This document shows positions 21,301-33,335 of a stretch of DNA of 52,028 nucleotides, piece after piece. Positions within the stretch are counted from its first letter, which is position 1, and every line of letters starts with the position of its first letter. The notes beneath the pieces are model-generated. The model ran no database searches, was not told the DNA's origin, and saw only the letters and a program-made list of their open reading frames with translations. The DNA comes from Monosiga brevicollis MX1 (lineage: Eukaryota; Opisthokonta; Choanoflagellata; Craspedida; Salpingoecidae), in assembly GCF_000002865.3 (NCBI RefSeq), contig NW_001865054.1, forward strand, positions 387,009 through 439,036, given 5' to 3'. Both the position numbers and the translations under genes were made by a program.

Positions 21301-24183
21301 GAGGCAGGCTCTCTTAGCCCCGTGACTCAAAATGGTGCAACCATTACCTTGACCAGGGATTGGCTAATAAGCTCGGCAACAAAGGTGGGGTGGGAATAGC
21401 GTTTTTCGTCAACCAGACCTCCTTCTGCTTCATCAACAGTCATCTCGCAGCCGGATCGGAAAAGGTACACAGCTGCCATTTTGTCTCAGGCGACTACTAA
21501 ACAGTCGTTTTGCGCTCTCGGGCTGACTGCAAGTCGTGCTCACACGGTCGTCTTCCGCACGTGGGTGACCACGCGTAGCTTTTGAAGCGCAACACCAACG
21601 CTCTGGACATCTTTTCCAAGCTACAACTGGGCCAAAAGCACCTGTCTGGCTTTGACATTCTCAATCAATTTCATCACGTCTTTTTCTTTGGCGACCTCAA
21701 CTACCGCATCAATCTTCCCGTTAACATGGTGATTGACGATGCCAAGAGGCAGCAGTACACACGCCTGTGCCAATACGACCAGCTCCTCATGCAGCGCGGC
21801 TCACAAAAGATGTTTTTTGGATTCGGTCAGTCTCATCTCTCATGCCCTGATGTTCCAGCTCATCATCGCTGTTCTCACGCGCGTCTTCTGGCCTCATCCC
21901 TGTGACAGAGGAGGGCCCAATCGAGTTTCCCCCCTCATATCGCTACAAGCGGGGCACACGAGACGTGTACGAGTACGAGAAGCAAAAGGTGTGCCAGCGA
22001 GAAACCGGATGTGACGCTCCTTCCTGGATGCGGCAGATCTGTCGGGTCTTTGCCTTTTTGTAATGCAGGTTGTTGTGGCCATGCGTGTTCTAGGCCAGCG
22101 GCATCAAGATCAACGTGCCCTCCTATACAGATCGCATCATGTGGCGTAGCTTTCCCAACCTCTACATCAAACAGGTAGGCATGCTCGTGCACCAATGCGT
22201 GTTTGACCTTCCTTAGCCACTTGTCAATCACTGACGAGGCGTTGTGCTCATATTGGCAGACAAGCTATGGTGCAACGACGGATATCATGACCAGTGATCA
22301 TAGCCCGGTCTTTGCCACCTTTGATATCCAAGTTACTGATCAGCATGCAAGGTCAGCAGGGTGTGGTTTATTGGGCATGGTGGTACAAAGGGCAGGGACC
22401 CTGTTCATCTAAAGTGGCTCTTCTTCTTTGATGTCAAAACCGATATCTTCAGCTCCTGTGGACTGGCACTTTCTATCCGTTCGGCTCAGCACGCCTCATG
22501 CACCGCACTCTATCCTCGCTCTTTTGCTTGTTCTGACAGCACCTTGGGAAGTGGCGAGAATCGTTGCACCGTGTTTTTTCACAGTGCCGTAGCCAAGCTC
22601 AAGACCGCCGCCAATGTCAAATTTGTACTACAATTTTACGCCAACTTTATTGATGGTACGAGCTTTAGGTCCCATTGCCCTGGCTAACCCGAGGGGGGGT
22701 GGGGGGTTTCATATTCTCATTCTTTCGTAGGCAAGCAACAGACCGTGCGCAACTCAGATTATGACTATGAGCCGAAGAACCCCATTTGGGCTGGCGTAAG
22801 TTTCTTGAGGATCATCTTGTCAACCTGCTCGCCTTGGGCTCAAGCCATCAGTGCCACCACCGAGCAACGGCAATACAGAGGCTATCTCATGCTGGCATGC
22901 GTCCTCGGGGCTTCAGACGGACTTTCCACGCATCGTGCCCGCTGTGGCTGATCGTGCCTACCTAGAGCACGAGCACCTGCTCATTGCTGTCAAATCAGAA
23001 GATGGCGATGAATCCTATGGTGCGGCTTGCTTGCTCTTGTTACTGGTTTTTTTTGGCTGCCATGGGTGCTGTTGTGCTGAGACGACGCTCCAGCAGGTGT
23101 GCTCACTTCGAACGGACTGCATTGATGGCTGATCGGGTGTGCAGGCGAGGGATCGCTGTCGTTGATGAACATGTTCAGCTCTTCTGCCCAGCCCTGCCCC
23201 TTCAAGGTGGATTTATCTCACCACGGCGAGTTCACGGTATGCTTTCGCACGTGCGACGAATTGCCAAGCTCAGCAGGTTTAGCAGTTCATTCCGTGCTCC
23301 ACGTTTACTTTCGGTAGGGCACATTGGCCGGGCACATGTGCGTGGACGGAGCACGGGGCAAGAGCACCATGGGACAAACAGACCTGGTGGCAGCCGGCGA
23401 TGAGGATTTGGATGCCCTGGACGCCACCCTAGACGGCAGCCGGCGTACTCGACGAGGTACGCCTGCTTCAATTGCATGAGGGTCGCTTGGTCTGGTGTTG
23501 CCATGACCTATGTTGAGCATAGAGTCTGATTCACCGCTCTTGCCCATCTGCAGCAGCTCCATTGCGGCACAACGCCACGTTTACCGAAGGCATGGCTTCA
23601 GCGCATGGGCCACCTGCCATTCCGCCTCGGGCCCGCATGGGGCTGAGCGAGCGACGCCCCATGGGTGCTGCTACTCTGGCTGAAAAGGAGCGTGCCAAAC
23701 GGCCAGCATCCATGATGGTGCCAGCTACGCGTGCGGGGCCCTCAGACCTCAACAAACAGGTATGGTTTTGACGCCTCAACTTTTCTGTTGGCTCTTTGCT
23801 ATTACACCTAGGATTCAGCTCTCAATCCGCACGCACTTTGTCGCCGCCTTGTCTGTCTCCCCCAACTCCATAGCACGCGAAATTGCAAGTGAGCCAGTTC
23901 TTTCATGAGCTGCAGCTTGGGCAACTTGCAGGCGCTTTCATCCAAGCTGGCGTAAGGCTTCTACACCCACCGTCTGCGATGCCTTGGCTTCATGTTTGTC
24001 TCCTTTTTTTTCTCAACTGTTGCGCTCATGTTATGATTATGGCTTCATCTTCAGTATGACGACCTGGAATTTTTCTCGGACTTAGCCGAGGAGGATCTGC
24101 AAGACATTGGTGTCAGCGCGCCAGATATCCAGATCATTATGACCGCCATCGCTAAGCGCAATGCTTCGGCAGCGACGCCCTGA
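18364..24183 (+). CDS. SHIP-like inositol polyphosphate 5-phosphatase (SH2, 5-phosphatase, C2-like, SAM)
   Basis: SHIP enzymes remove the 5-phosphate of PI(3,4,5)P3 at the plasma membrane and are recruited by phosphotyrosine. The order here matches animal SHIP2. The SH2 domain starts WHYTNMSRSVAETML and has the phosphotyrosine pocket GTFLVRDSERV. A linker follows with a long Asp/Glu run (about 19120-19165), then a helical region and a PH-like segment (VLTRHSAGSQDNK, LIKSRSNKQRLAILFQGK). The catalytic domain contains LSIWIGTFNMGD, LANKLGNKGGVGIAFFVN, FFFGDLNYRINL, IEFPPSYRYKRGTRDVYEYE, NVPSYTDRIMW and TSDHSPVFATFD. A C2-like region and a proline/arginine linker precede the C-terminal SAM domain (LEFFSDLAEEDLQDIGVS), which ends at TGA 24181-24183. 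I chose the ATG at 18364: exon 1 (18364-18425) splices in phase to 18541. PSYTDR replaces the PSWCDR usual in SHIP. There are about twenty or more exons; some boundaries in the linkers are uncertain. Confidence 0.93.
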
Positions 24184-24656
24184 AAGCCTTTTGCTTGAGT
24201 GTGTGAATAAGACGGTTGCTTAGCACCCTCAGCATGTGACTAGGTTAAGACGGGTTGTTTGCTTGCTTGCTTTGACGACGTTTCTTCTGTTTTTCTTTTT
24301 CCTTTCCCCCCCCCCCCCTTTTTTTTTTTCGCCTCTGTCTTTTGTCTGTTCCCTTGCCCCAAGGGCTGTGTTGTCCTACCCGATTCGACCACAATGGCTT
24401 GTCACGTTGTCATTGACTCCAAGTAATTGGCACTCTTGTTTAGTCACTTTTTTTCGCCGACTCCTGCCCACCCTCTTCGCTTTGGCTTCTGGATGTGAGG
24501 AAAAGCAGGTGTCTGAGCATTGGTAGCTATACCAATTGAGTTTTGTGAAATGAGCCGCAGATAATGTTGTGCTTGGGCGTGCATTCCAAGGGTCTGAGCC
24601 GACCCAGTGCTACCAAATAGCCAGCCTCCTGAGAACCATGCATCGTGCCTTGGGTC
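24184..24656. other. Convergent gap between SHIP-like and GSTCD-like genes
   Basis: Tail-to-tail DNA with strong pyrimidine runs (C-run and T-run at about 24307-24330). No gene is supported. The open frame at 24236-24526 is an effect of the low-complexity composition. Confidence 0.6.
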
Positions 24657-27165
24657 TTAGTGGTCCACACGCAACAAGAAATGAGCGCGAGTTTGAGCGG
24701 GGCGGATGATTGGACCAACCTCTGCCAACGAAAGGCGATCGCCGTCGATTGTGTCCATGTACGCATCGGCCACGGCCGCTTCGGGCGAAGTCATGTTGTA
24801 CGTGCAACCGTCCTCCAGCATGCCGGGGTCTTGGTCCGCAGCCACACCAAAGCCAGAAAAGGCATGCATGTCCATGCCCAAATCTCGGTACCGTTCGGAG
24901 CGGGGGTAGTCCATGACGCATTCGCCTTGTTTGTTAAAGTTGCGGGAGATCTGTATTGGCCACGATGGGCGGAAGGATCAACCATCAGACTCAGGAAGCA
25001 CTCAAATACAAGTGCATTGCTAGCTTGGTCCATTGCAATGCCGGCTCTAGCACGGATCTGACGTACTTTGCCATAACAACACGGACAAAACACAAAGGCA
25101 GCATGCTGGCTGATGCAAGCGTTGAGGGCCAGATCGGTCAGCATGCCACAAAAGTGAAGTCCCACCCCCAGATCAAAAGGAAGCGCCATTTCAGCAAAGG
25201 ATTCCATATCGCCGATGCAAACCTGCACATGATTGCACCGATTTCAGGTTGGAGTGGTCACAGGCGGGAAGAGAGAAAAAAAAAAAACACAATGCGCCAC
25301 CCTCCCCTTGCCTCTTATAAAGAAAAGCATAAACCCAAGCAAGATGGATCAAAGCAAGAAAAACATTGCGCACCGACACGTTGGTGAGCTTGAGCTGGGC
25401 TGCCCGTTGCAACGCACGGGACAAGGAGAAGACATTTCGATCAAACAAGATAATCTAAACCGATATGCAGTCAGTATGTGAGACGCATATGCGGCTCAAG
25501 ATCACATGCCAAAAGCAACATGGCCCAAGCATGGCTCAATTTGATCCAGACCTCGCAGTCTTTGAGCACGTAGGCCAGCAAGAGGCCCAGATGCCCCCCA
25601 CCCGCGCCGAATTCAACCACGCGATCGCCGGGTCGTGCGACCCCGCAGATGGCCCGACTGATACTATCGACCTGTTGACGTTTCCGGAGTTGCTTGTCTG
25701 GGCGTACTTCACCACAAGCCGGGTCCAGCTCCGGCACCGCGCTGTCTGGGCGCATGACAGCGTCCAGCCGAGCCAGCAAGTAATCTTGACGTGATGGGGC
25801 GTCAGGAGAATCGTCGCGGTGCGTCCGTTCCCTAAATCGTGACCCCACCGCATGAGTGAGAGGCGCAGGTTACGGCCATGACGTGGGCGGTCCAGCGCGA
25901 CGTAACCACACAGAGCATGGTTTGGCCAAGCAATGCAGCAGGATAAAACGCAACCCACCCCTGCATGATGCCGGCCAAGTTTTCCAGCTCTGTGGGCGGC
26001 CTGCGCATGGCATTGAGCTGATCGAACCATTGGGCTTCCATGCCGCGACGCCGAGAATTGCGCGTCTTTCGGCTCTGCTCATTTTTGGCCGCAGCACATG
26101 AGCGGGGACCCAGCAAAAATGACCATGCGCCCTGGAGCGACAGGAGAGACACCCTTTGCAGGCCCAGTCCATACGACATACGTTCATGGCCTCGTCAACG
26201 CGCGAGGGCACCATTTTGAGAGCTTGCTTGGTCAAGCCTTCTTCACGGCGCAGATGGTTGTCGGCGGCCCCCGGTGGGGCGGGTGGTAAGCCGGTACAGC
26301 GCTCATTGAGGATGGCCAGCAGGCCGTCCACCCAGCGCCGTAAATTGGGCAGATGCTGCCAAGATTCGTCCTGGCGCAGATGCTGCTCGTAGGCCAACAG
26401 GAGCACAGCGCCAGCCACGTCGGTGGCCGAAAGGTAGGTGCCGTTGCGAGGGCCCAGCATGAATCGCCGATTTGCCAAGCGATCATCGAGCTCCAACAAG
26501 GGCAGGAGCGGGAGGACAATGGGCCCGAGATCGTGGTGCAAAGCCTGCCGCAGCTGCCGCGTTGATTGCCCAGCTGCAGTCTGTTTATAGCGGATAGTTT
26601 TGGCTTCAGCATCGCGGTGCCAGTTTAGCGACCCATACTCGGCCACCAACGCCGGCAACAAGCGCTCATACATGTGTTGTATGAATTTCAGAGACTGGAG
26701 GGTTATAGGCGCGTGAAACAAGGCGGCGTCGCGCAAGGGGTAGCTGGGTGAGCGTGTACAGTTGCAGTCTGTGGTCTTGGGTTGGCTGCTTGGGGCGCGC
26801 GTTTCTGAGAACACACCTGAAGGCGCCCAGTTTTTCCCCGGCCACGAAACGCGGCAATTTGTTCGGCATGTTCCTTGGTCCACGAGGCAGGGTCGGCCGC
26901 CCGCTCCTGCAGAGGCTGTGTCAACAGGGCGTCTAGGCTCAGCCCAAGCTGTTCACCTGCGCCCTTGTTGGCTACGGAGGCATGTTCAATGAGATTGATG
27001 GTCGAATCACTTCCGTCCCAGTCGATCAAACGCTGGAGGATGTCTGCATAGGGTTGGGGCGGGGACAAACATACGCTGTTCAAGGGCTGTCCAGGCAGCC
27101 TCGGGAATCTCGACGGCCACGTGCTCACCCACAAGCGTGATCACGAGGTGGCTCAACGTAGCCAT
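24657..27165 (-). CDS. GSTCD-like protein: GST C-terminal-type domain plus methyltransferase-like domain
   Basis: Resembles animal GSTCD (glutathione S-transferase C-terminal domain-containing protein), whose biochemical role is not settled. The N-terminus (ATG at 27165) reads MATLSHLVITLVGEHVAVEI. A helical GST-C-like region follows, with LPALVAEYGSLNWHRDAEAK, LPLLELDDRLANRRFMLG and YLSATDVAGAVLLLAYEQHL. The second half is a Rossmann methyltransferase-like fold: DRVVEFGAGGGHLGLLLAYV (SAM-binding glycine loop), then FDLGVGLHFCGMLTDLAL and the diagnostic FVFCPCCYGKVRQI. The end is LSLAEVGPIIRPAQTRAHFL, with the stop at 24657-24659. Human GSTCD has the same order, including ALHACGVATD and FVTCPCCYG. 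I read about eight to ten exons. The glycine motif suggests SAM binding, but catalysis is not shown. Confidence 0.85.
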
Positions 27166-27395
27166 GCCTCTGTGGTTCTGCGCCCCAAAACACCAACACT
27201 CAGTCCCCCTCCCCCAGCTCCTCTTCCTCTTCACTCCCACTCTGTCTCCTCTTCCTCGTCCCCCCCCCCCCGCCACCCTCTTCACACTGCACCTAAATGA
27301 TTCCGACCCCCCCCTTCAACCCCAGCCCCTCCTCACCGATGTTGGTCTCACAGCTCAAGTCACAATTTATCTGACATTTCGGCTCTTCTCTCTCT

Positions 27396-27435
<40 letters not shown>

Positions 27436-27441
27436 AATTCA

Positions 27442-27476
<35 letters not shown>

Positions 27477-27886
27477 ACACACACACACACACACACACGC
27501 ACCCTCATCTCTGTCTGTGTGTCTGTGTGTGTCTCTGTGTGTCTTGTGTTTCATTTTGCGATTGTGCGAGTTAGTTGGAAGGGGTTTTTTTGGGACGTGG
27601 GAGGGGGCAGCGGTTGAGGTGCATGCGCCAGCGTGGCTGTACACAACAGAGGGGTGTTGGCATTGGGACACGTGGTGTGAAGGATCAGGTGGCCGCCGTG
27701 CCGTATATGGGCCGGGTCGCTTTTGATCCCAGAATTTGCCGAAAGTCGATTCGATTCGGTCGGTCGGCTCCGGAGGGGACCACGACACTGCGACACGTCA
27801 TGAGCGAGCGTGTTTTTTGCGCGTGCACGCCTCTCTCAGTGATTCATCTGCTTGGGCAACATTGACTCTGTCTTTAACCGAGCGCC
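27166..27886. promoter_or_regulatory. Divergent region rich in CT and CA repeats, GSTCD-like / GPCR
   Basis: Head-to-head gap, strongly pyrimidine-rich on the plus strand. CT tracts lie at about 27400-27431 and 27442-27467, passing into a CA tract (27466-27498), then mixed TCTG/TGTG. C-runs lie at 27260-27270 and 27307-27314. It presumably holds both promoters. No gene seen. Confidence 0.7.
27400..27498. repeat. Compound CT/CA microsatellite
   Basis: Two CT tracts (27400-27431 and 27442-27467), separated by AACCAATTCA, then a CA tract to 27498. It lies in the GSTCD/GPCR divergent gap. Confidence 0.95.
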
Positions 27887-30044
27887 ATGGCAGGCAACTC
27901 GACGCTCTGCGACACCTTTGCAAATGAAAATGACTGCGTACGTGGTCCATCTCCCGCGCAGATCCTTTGATATTAGCATCGGACTTACCCTTTTGAACCT
28001 TCCATTAGCGCACCATCGTGGCCTTGCGCATCACAGCAGCTTCCATGTCTCTATTGGGCTGGTGCGTTGGGTGTTTAGGCTCGGCTTGCCTGTCTTCTGC
28101 CATGTGTCCCTCCGGGCGCTCTTCGGTGCTCTCATGATCACGGGTCCTTTGATCTTGGCAGCTTGGTCATTCTGTTCAGCATTTGGCTCTTTCAGCGATA
28201 TCGCAACTTTGCGCAGCGATTGATCATGTTCTTGACCGGGGCTGCTCTCTTGGACTGCTTTCCTTATTTTCAAGTCCGTGACGCACCCACACAACCATAC
28301 CCAACCACAGACCAGAAATTGCGAGACCGCGCCGTGTCAGGCGGCATCGTTGATATTACCTCTCGCTTTGACCTTCTTGATGTCACAGGCATCCGAACAT
28401 CCACGGGATGACATGATCTGCGCCGCACAAGCCGTCTGGATGACCTACACAGGTGAAACTCAATCTGAGCTGATGCACATCCTCTCTCCTTCCCCTTGGT
28501 CGCAGCCAGCGCGCGCACACACGCACATTTTGCTCTGCCGTGCTCACCTCTGCACTGAAACGAACGTGATCCCTCTTTGTTTGGTGCAAACCATGGGTAG
28601 ATTGGTCGGTCATTCTTTGGATCTGCGTCATCACATACAACGTGTACGCCAATCTTGTGCACAAACAAGATACAACGCGGCTCGAACGGTACGTGCTTGG
28701 CTTTACGCAGGTGCCTGTGATGCTCTTGCTTTCGGCCTTTCTGCAATTCATTATCCCGATTTCGCCTTTCTTTCTCTGTTAGCTGGTATCACTTGCTCGC
28801 CTGGGGGTTTCCAGTCATTCCAACCGCAATTCCTCTCTTGATGGGCGCTTATGGCCCAGCAGGGGCGTGGTGTTGGATAAAGCCGGAACACGTTGCCTTG
28901 CGCTTTGGAATTTGGTGTGAGTGGCTCCTGCCGCGCCTTGAAATCGCGCTCGGTGTGTTTCCGTGTTTTGCTCATTTCCATTTTATTGATTAAATATTCT
29001 CTTGCTGTGGTGGGGAGCAGATTGCCCCATGATCATTCTGATTGTGGGCGTAGCCGTGACCTACGGCATCATCCGGCGGCAAGTCAAGCGTAGCCTCACC
29101 GTGTGGCAGGGTACCTATTCGCCCAATCTGGAGGAAGACCGAGACATCTTGCGTCGCCAGGTGCAACCTTTGCTGTACGTCCACATGATGACCGACGTTC
29201 CATGGCCGCCGCGCTTCTGGTCGTGCAAATGAGCTGCCCGCGACCCCCCACAAAGAAAAAACAAAAAAACAACAACAACAAACAAACAAACAAATAACAA
29301 AAACAAAGCTAAACAAAAGGCGAAGCACAGTTTGCCTCAAGACACTGACATGGTCAGCTCATGCCGCCCTGGGATCGTTCCTTCCCATAGGATTTACCCG
29401 GCGGTGTATCTGTTGCTCTCCATCTTTGCCATCGTGAATCGGGTTCAGAATGCGGTGGACACCAGCCATCCCATCTTTGTCTTGTACTTGATGCAGTCGG
29501 TGACCTCGCCCATGCAAGGTTGGCTATTTGAATGCATTATGCACGCGCAGTAGGCTACAGTCGTGGAGGGCGGGCCAAAGGCTCACGCGGTTCCCGCTGC
29601 AGGTTTTGTCAACGCGGTGGTATACGGAATCAACGGTGGTTTCTGGCGAACGTGCACACCTGTCAACATCAAGCGGGTACGTGAAGGCCGAGGCAAGGAG
29701 CTTCACCCCCGCCCTTACACTCTTCTGTAGCCATGTCTCATTCGAGCTTTCTCTGTGCGTGTAGGCCTGGCATCAGCATCGGCGTCGAACCAGCGTTCGC
29801 GAGTTTCCCATCATCAGTACGACATATCTGAGTTCTCGTGTTGTCGTCTCGCACGTTCGCTGGTGCCTTGCTCATCGCCTGTCATGTGGCATTCGACACG
29901 CGCTCCTTGTCAAAACCTGCAGTGGATGACGACGCCAGTGACCTCCAGAGCTTTGCCTTATCGTCCGATGATGAAGATGACGACGTCTACTCTGCATCGC
30001 ACCCATCCTCTCTTGCTTATGCCGTAGCAGGCCCCTCATATTAG
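27887..30044 (+). CDS. Seven-helix receptor of the Dictyostelium cAMP-receptor-like family (multi-exon)
   Basis: A G-protein-coupled receptor in the plasma membrane. The first exon (27887-27937) encodes MAGNSTLCDTFANENDC, with an N-glycosylation site (NST) and no clear signal peptide. It joins in phase at 28009. Hydrophobic segments follow: IVALRITAASMSLLGC/LVILFSIWLF, FLTGAALLDCFPYF, WSVILWICVITYNVYANLV, LLAWGFPVIPTAIPLLMGAY, IILIVGVAVTYGIIRRQVK, YPAVYLLLSIFAIVNRVQNA and GFVNAVVYGINGGFWR. The GAWCWI motif before helix 5 and the loop KHKQ-like VHKQDTTRLERWYHLLAW are typical of cAMP-receptor-like GPCRs. The tail is acidic and Ser-rich (ALSSDDEDDDVYSASHPSS). The last splice (acceptor near 29930) is my reading; other 3' ends are possible. 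The ligand is unknown. Confidence 0.85.
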
Positions 30045-30272
30045 TAGACCAAGGTTAATTGCAATGATACATGAACCACCCGATTCTTTTTGTGTTGAAT
30101 TTTTAAGGATGAGAGGCCCAACCTGGGATGAGAGTCATGGCCGCTCAGCGGCGCTGTCAAAGAGCTGGTGATGTGTCAAGAGAGAGGGGTAGGTGTGCGC
30201 GTGCGCGCACCAAGGCCCGAGGTGGTGAGGGACGGGATGCAGAAGAGCGGCCCAAGGTTGTGAAAGGGGCGA
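30045..30272. other. Convergent gap between GPCR and ALG11
   Basis: Short tail-to-tail spacer. It contains an alternating GT/GC patch (30195-30209) that could adopt Z-DNA. No gene seen. Confidence 0.5.
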
Positions 30273-32263
30273 TTATGCGGACATGATGGGGGCAATGGTT
30301 TCCAAAAAGGCCGCCTTAAAAGCCTCATCAGAGAAGCGGTTGCTGACAGCTGCACGGGCACGAGCCTACAACATCACAAGACAAGATACATGATTGGTGC
30401 AATATTTTTGTGACACTTTTTCACTCTACTTTAATGTATGTTCTGGGAGCCGGTGGTCGTTTACATACCCGCAATTGCTGCCGCTGTCCCTCGGGCATGT
30501 CCAATATCATTTCCATTTTGTTTGCAAACTCCTGAGCAGTTTCTGCGAGAAAGCCCGTGGGCTCATTCTCGTATGGGATAACAATGTCTTGCTTGGGTCC
30601 AGCCGAGTTGTGGGCGAGGGCGATGGGGCTGAACGCAGGTAAAGGTCGGAAAAGGTTGCATGAATGGGTACCAAAGACCACGAGAGCTGCCCGCAGCTAG
30701 CATAGGGCATTGTCAGGCCATGTGGAGGCAACATACCCGGCAGCCAGAAATTCAACCACACCAATGCCAAAATGTTCATCCCGCATGGTGTGCAGTCCGA
30801 TCATGGCTCGACTGAGCCAGTCCTTGAGTTCCTGCGTTGGGTCATCCGTGGAAGTCAAGAAGGTCGATAAGAGCACTTGGTAGGAGAAGGCAAGGTGGTG
30901 CTGACAAAGGGAGGCGGGGGCCGATCATGCATATTCTTTTACGCACAGCATAGTCAACGTTGACGCGGAAATCGATGCTGTCGGGGCTCTACTCAGTGCC
31001 AGGTTCATCACCAGAAGGGATGATCAAGGCATCATTGACGGGGGCACATGGTCGGCCAAGCATGTGCGCGATTACAAGCTCGTGTCGCGCAAGGTCCGTA
31101 CCTGCAGGCCCAACGCGGTGGCCTGTGCCCGAAGCGAGGCGACGCGGCGCGCATCGCCTTCATTGCGACAGCCACCGACGAGAACAAGCTTGACCTACAC
31201 ACGAACAACGGTAAATGGCATCAAATATGCAATGCCTGGTCAGGGCGGCGCAATGGGGGGCTTCTCAGTGGTGCCCAGGCGGCCAGAGGCATACATGAGG
31301 GCGGCGTTGATGCAGGAGGGCGAAGGCTTCGATTTGCAGAGCATGGTCTTTCTCAGGGCGAAATTGGGCCACAGAGACAATGAGCTGTTCCCGGGGCCTG
31401 TCAATGTCGAGGTGCTCGAGTCCACTGGTATCGCAGGGCGGGTAGACGACCCGCGCATGGCGGGGGCTGCCAAACCATAGCTGTCGAATGTGATTGTGGG
31501 TCCAGCTGGAGTTTGTCATGACGACGGCTGCAAAAGCGCCAGCCAGGCCATAGGCCAGGGCAAAGATGTTGTAGTAGAGAAGCTTGACTTGCGTGAGCAG
31601 CTGGCTGCGTCCCACGGTCACATCATTGTTGAAGTCGGCGCGGCGATCCCGCACCTTGGAAAGCATGTCGGTGCTGATGGTGGGGTAGTGGACATAGCAG
31701 CCCACTCGACTACCCGCAAGCAGCCGAACGAGGGGCAGAACAAAGGCGTAACCCATGGTATCGAGGAAAACATCCGGGCGGTGGAGGCAGATTGCTTCGA
31801 GGCCAAGGACGAGCGAGCCCAGGCTCTGTAAGAGCATGGTAAAGTGCGGGTAATGGTGAGCTTCAACATAGCTGCGCGTATGCAGGAAGGCAATGGTAAC
31901 GCGGCGGGCGTCAATGACGAGGCCAAATCGCTCTGCGGCACGTGTAAGGATCATATCAGCCGTCGCATCGGTGTCGCCCGAGTACAGCAGCACATGATAG
32001 TCAGGGTGGACGCGGTGAACGGCCTGGATAGCGGACCAGAGCACGCGCTCGCCCCCACCCCCGGCATTGCAAAAGGGGTGGAAAAAGGCCACCGTGGACC
32101 GGTGCTGACCCGTGCGCTTTTGACCCAGGTCCCGCTGCACTGCCACATAATCCTTGGGACGATAGATCCGCACAGCCACCCAAGCCACCAGCCATGCTGC
32201 CAGCCCAACGACCAGGGTGGCCTGCACGGCCAGGAACACGAACGAGAGCAGCAGCACCAACAT
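30273..32263 (-). CDS. ALG11: ALG11, GDP-mannose:Man3-4GlcNAc2-PP-dolichol alpha-1,2-mannosyltransferase
   Basis: Adds the fourth and fifth mannoses to the dolichol-linked N-glycan precursor on the cytosolic face of the ER. A long first exon (ATG at 32263) gives an N-terminal membrane anchor ([20 protein letters not shown]). The GT-B glycosyltransferase follows: [82 protein letters not shown] and [16 protein letters not shown]. Later exons give [16 protein letters not shown] with [15 protein letters not shown] (the nucleotide-sugar Glu-x7-Glu region), [15 protein letters not shown], and the C-terminus [15 protein letters not shown] with its stop at 30273-30275. The frame stays open upstream of the chosen ATG into a GA repeat; that part has no similarity and is probably 5' UTR. 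Confidence 0.95.
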
Positions 32264-32469
32264 CTCTCTCTCTCTCTCTCTCTCTCGTGTGAAAACTGCT
32301 TGTGACAGCGGAAGAACGTATGCGCAGGCCATTTTTAATGCTGGCACATCTATACACATTCTCCTTTGGCTGACATTCCGGTCGCTGGTTCGGAACAGCT
32401 GTTGAGAAGAGCGTGGCTCTTGCTCTCTCTCTCTCTCTCTCTGAACGGCCAACGCAGCACTCGCGTCGT

Positions 32470-32502
<33 letters not shown>
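32264..32502. repeat. CT and GT tracts upstream of ALG11
   Basis: CT at 32264-32286, next to the ALG11 initiator codon; CT again at 32422-32442; GT at 32469-32502. On the ALG11 strand the first is a GA tract forming the last bases before the ATG. Confidence 0.95.
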
Positions 32503-32504
<2 letters not shown>

Positions 32505-33335
32505 CCGGGTATAGGTGTGCCTGATCTCCAGATCACAGCCCGCGTCATCGACGTATCCTGTGCCCTGCGCTTGTCTCCAGAACATCCGGCCAGCCCACTC
32601 AAAGCAAAGCGGCAACCTCCTCCTGCCATCCATGTTGCCCGCTGACTGCCACCCACCACTTGCTCCCTGCCCCTCTTCCAACGCCTTTCAGCAAAACCAC
32701 CCCTTGTCAACCACATGCAAGTGGGAATGACAAGTGGTAGCCAACATCACATTCAACCAGAAACGTTTTTTTTTCTGGTATTTTTCAACTCGACTACAAC
32801 GTTGACTGGGTGAGTGAGCTCATGGGTTGTGCCGCCTTGCTGCTCCCTGTCTTCTCCCTGTCTTCTCCCTGGCTTCTCCTATTGCTCGGGCTCGAAAATG
32901 GTTGCTGCACTGCTGAGCTGAGGGGCAAAGAGGTTGGAGGGGTGTGTGCTGGTTTGGGTTAAAAGAGCCGGATCAGAGCGGCTGGCATTTAAAGGTCCTG
33001 TGATGTGAAACTCTGCGTGAGCAGTGTTTCTCACATGACAACTGACTCTGTATGCCGCCGCATTCACAGGAAGCCTCATTTCGCGCGCTCTTGCCTCGCT
33101 CAACCCCCCCGTGAGCGAGCGAGTCTCGACGTGTGCGAACCTGCTCTCCGGCAAGGTATGCCTGCAACGCCCCCCGTGGCCTTCAAAGTGTGGATTTGAG
33201 GGGCACTCGCGGATGTCTTCTCGAGCAACCTCACCACACATCACGACTCTTCAGGCTCGCACAATCATATCTTCGCAAGGTCGTCAGATCGACGGCCAGC
33301 AGCAGAGACCCTTGACTAATTGAGTGCATCAGATC
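32264..33335. promoter_or_regulatory. Divergent region, ALG11 / TM9SF, with CT and GT repeats
   Basis: Head-to-head gap. CT tracts lie at 32264-32286 (touching the ALG11 ATG) and 32422-32442, a GT tract at 32469-32502, and a small tandem repeat of CTGTCTTCTCCC at about 32846-32879. No convincing coding sequence is seen. Part of 32980-33260 could be transcribed leader. Confidence 0.65.

Noticed and set aside
31265-32716. N-terminal extension of ALG11 up to 32716
   Set aside because: The extra frame covers GT and GA repeats without similarity. The ATG at 32263 gives the expected membrane anchor.
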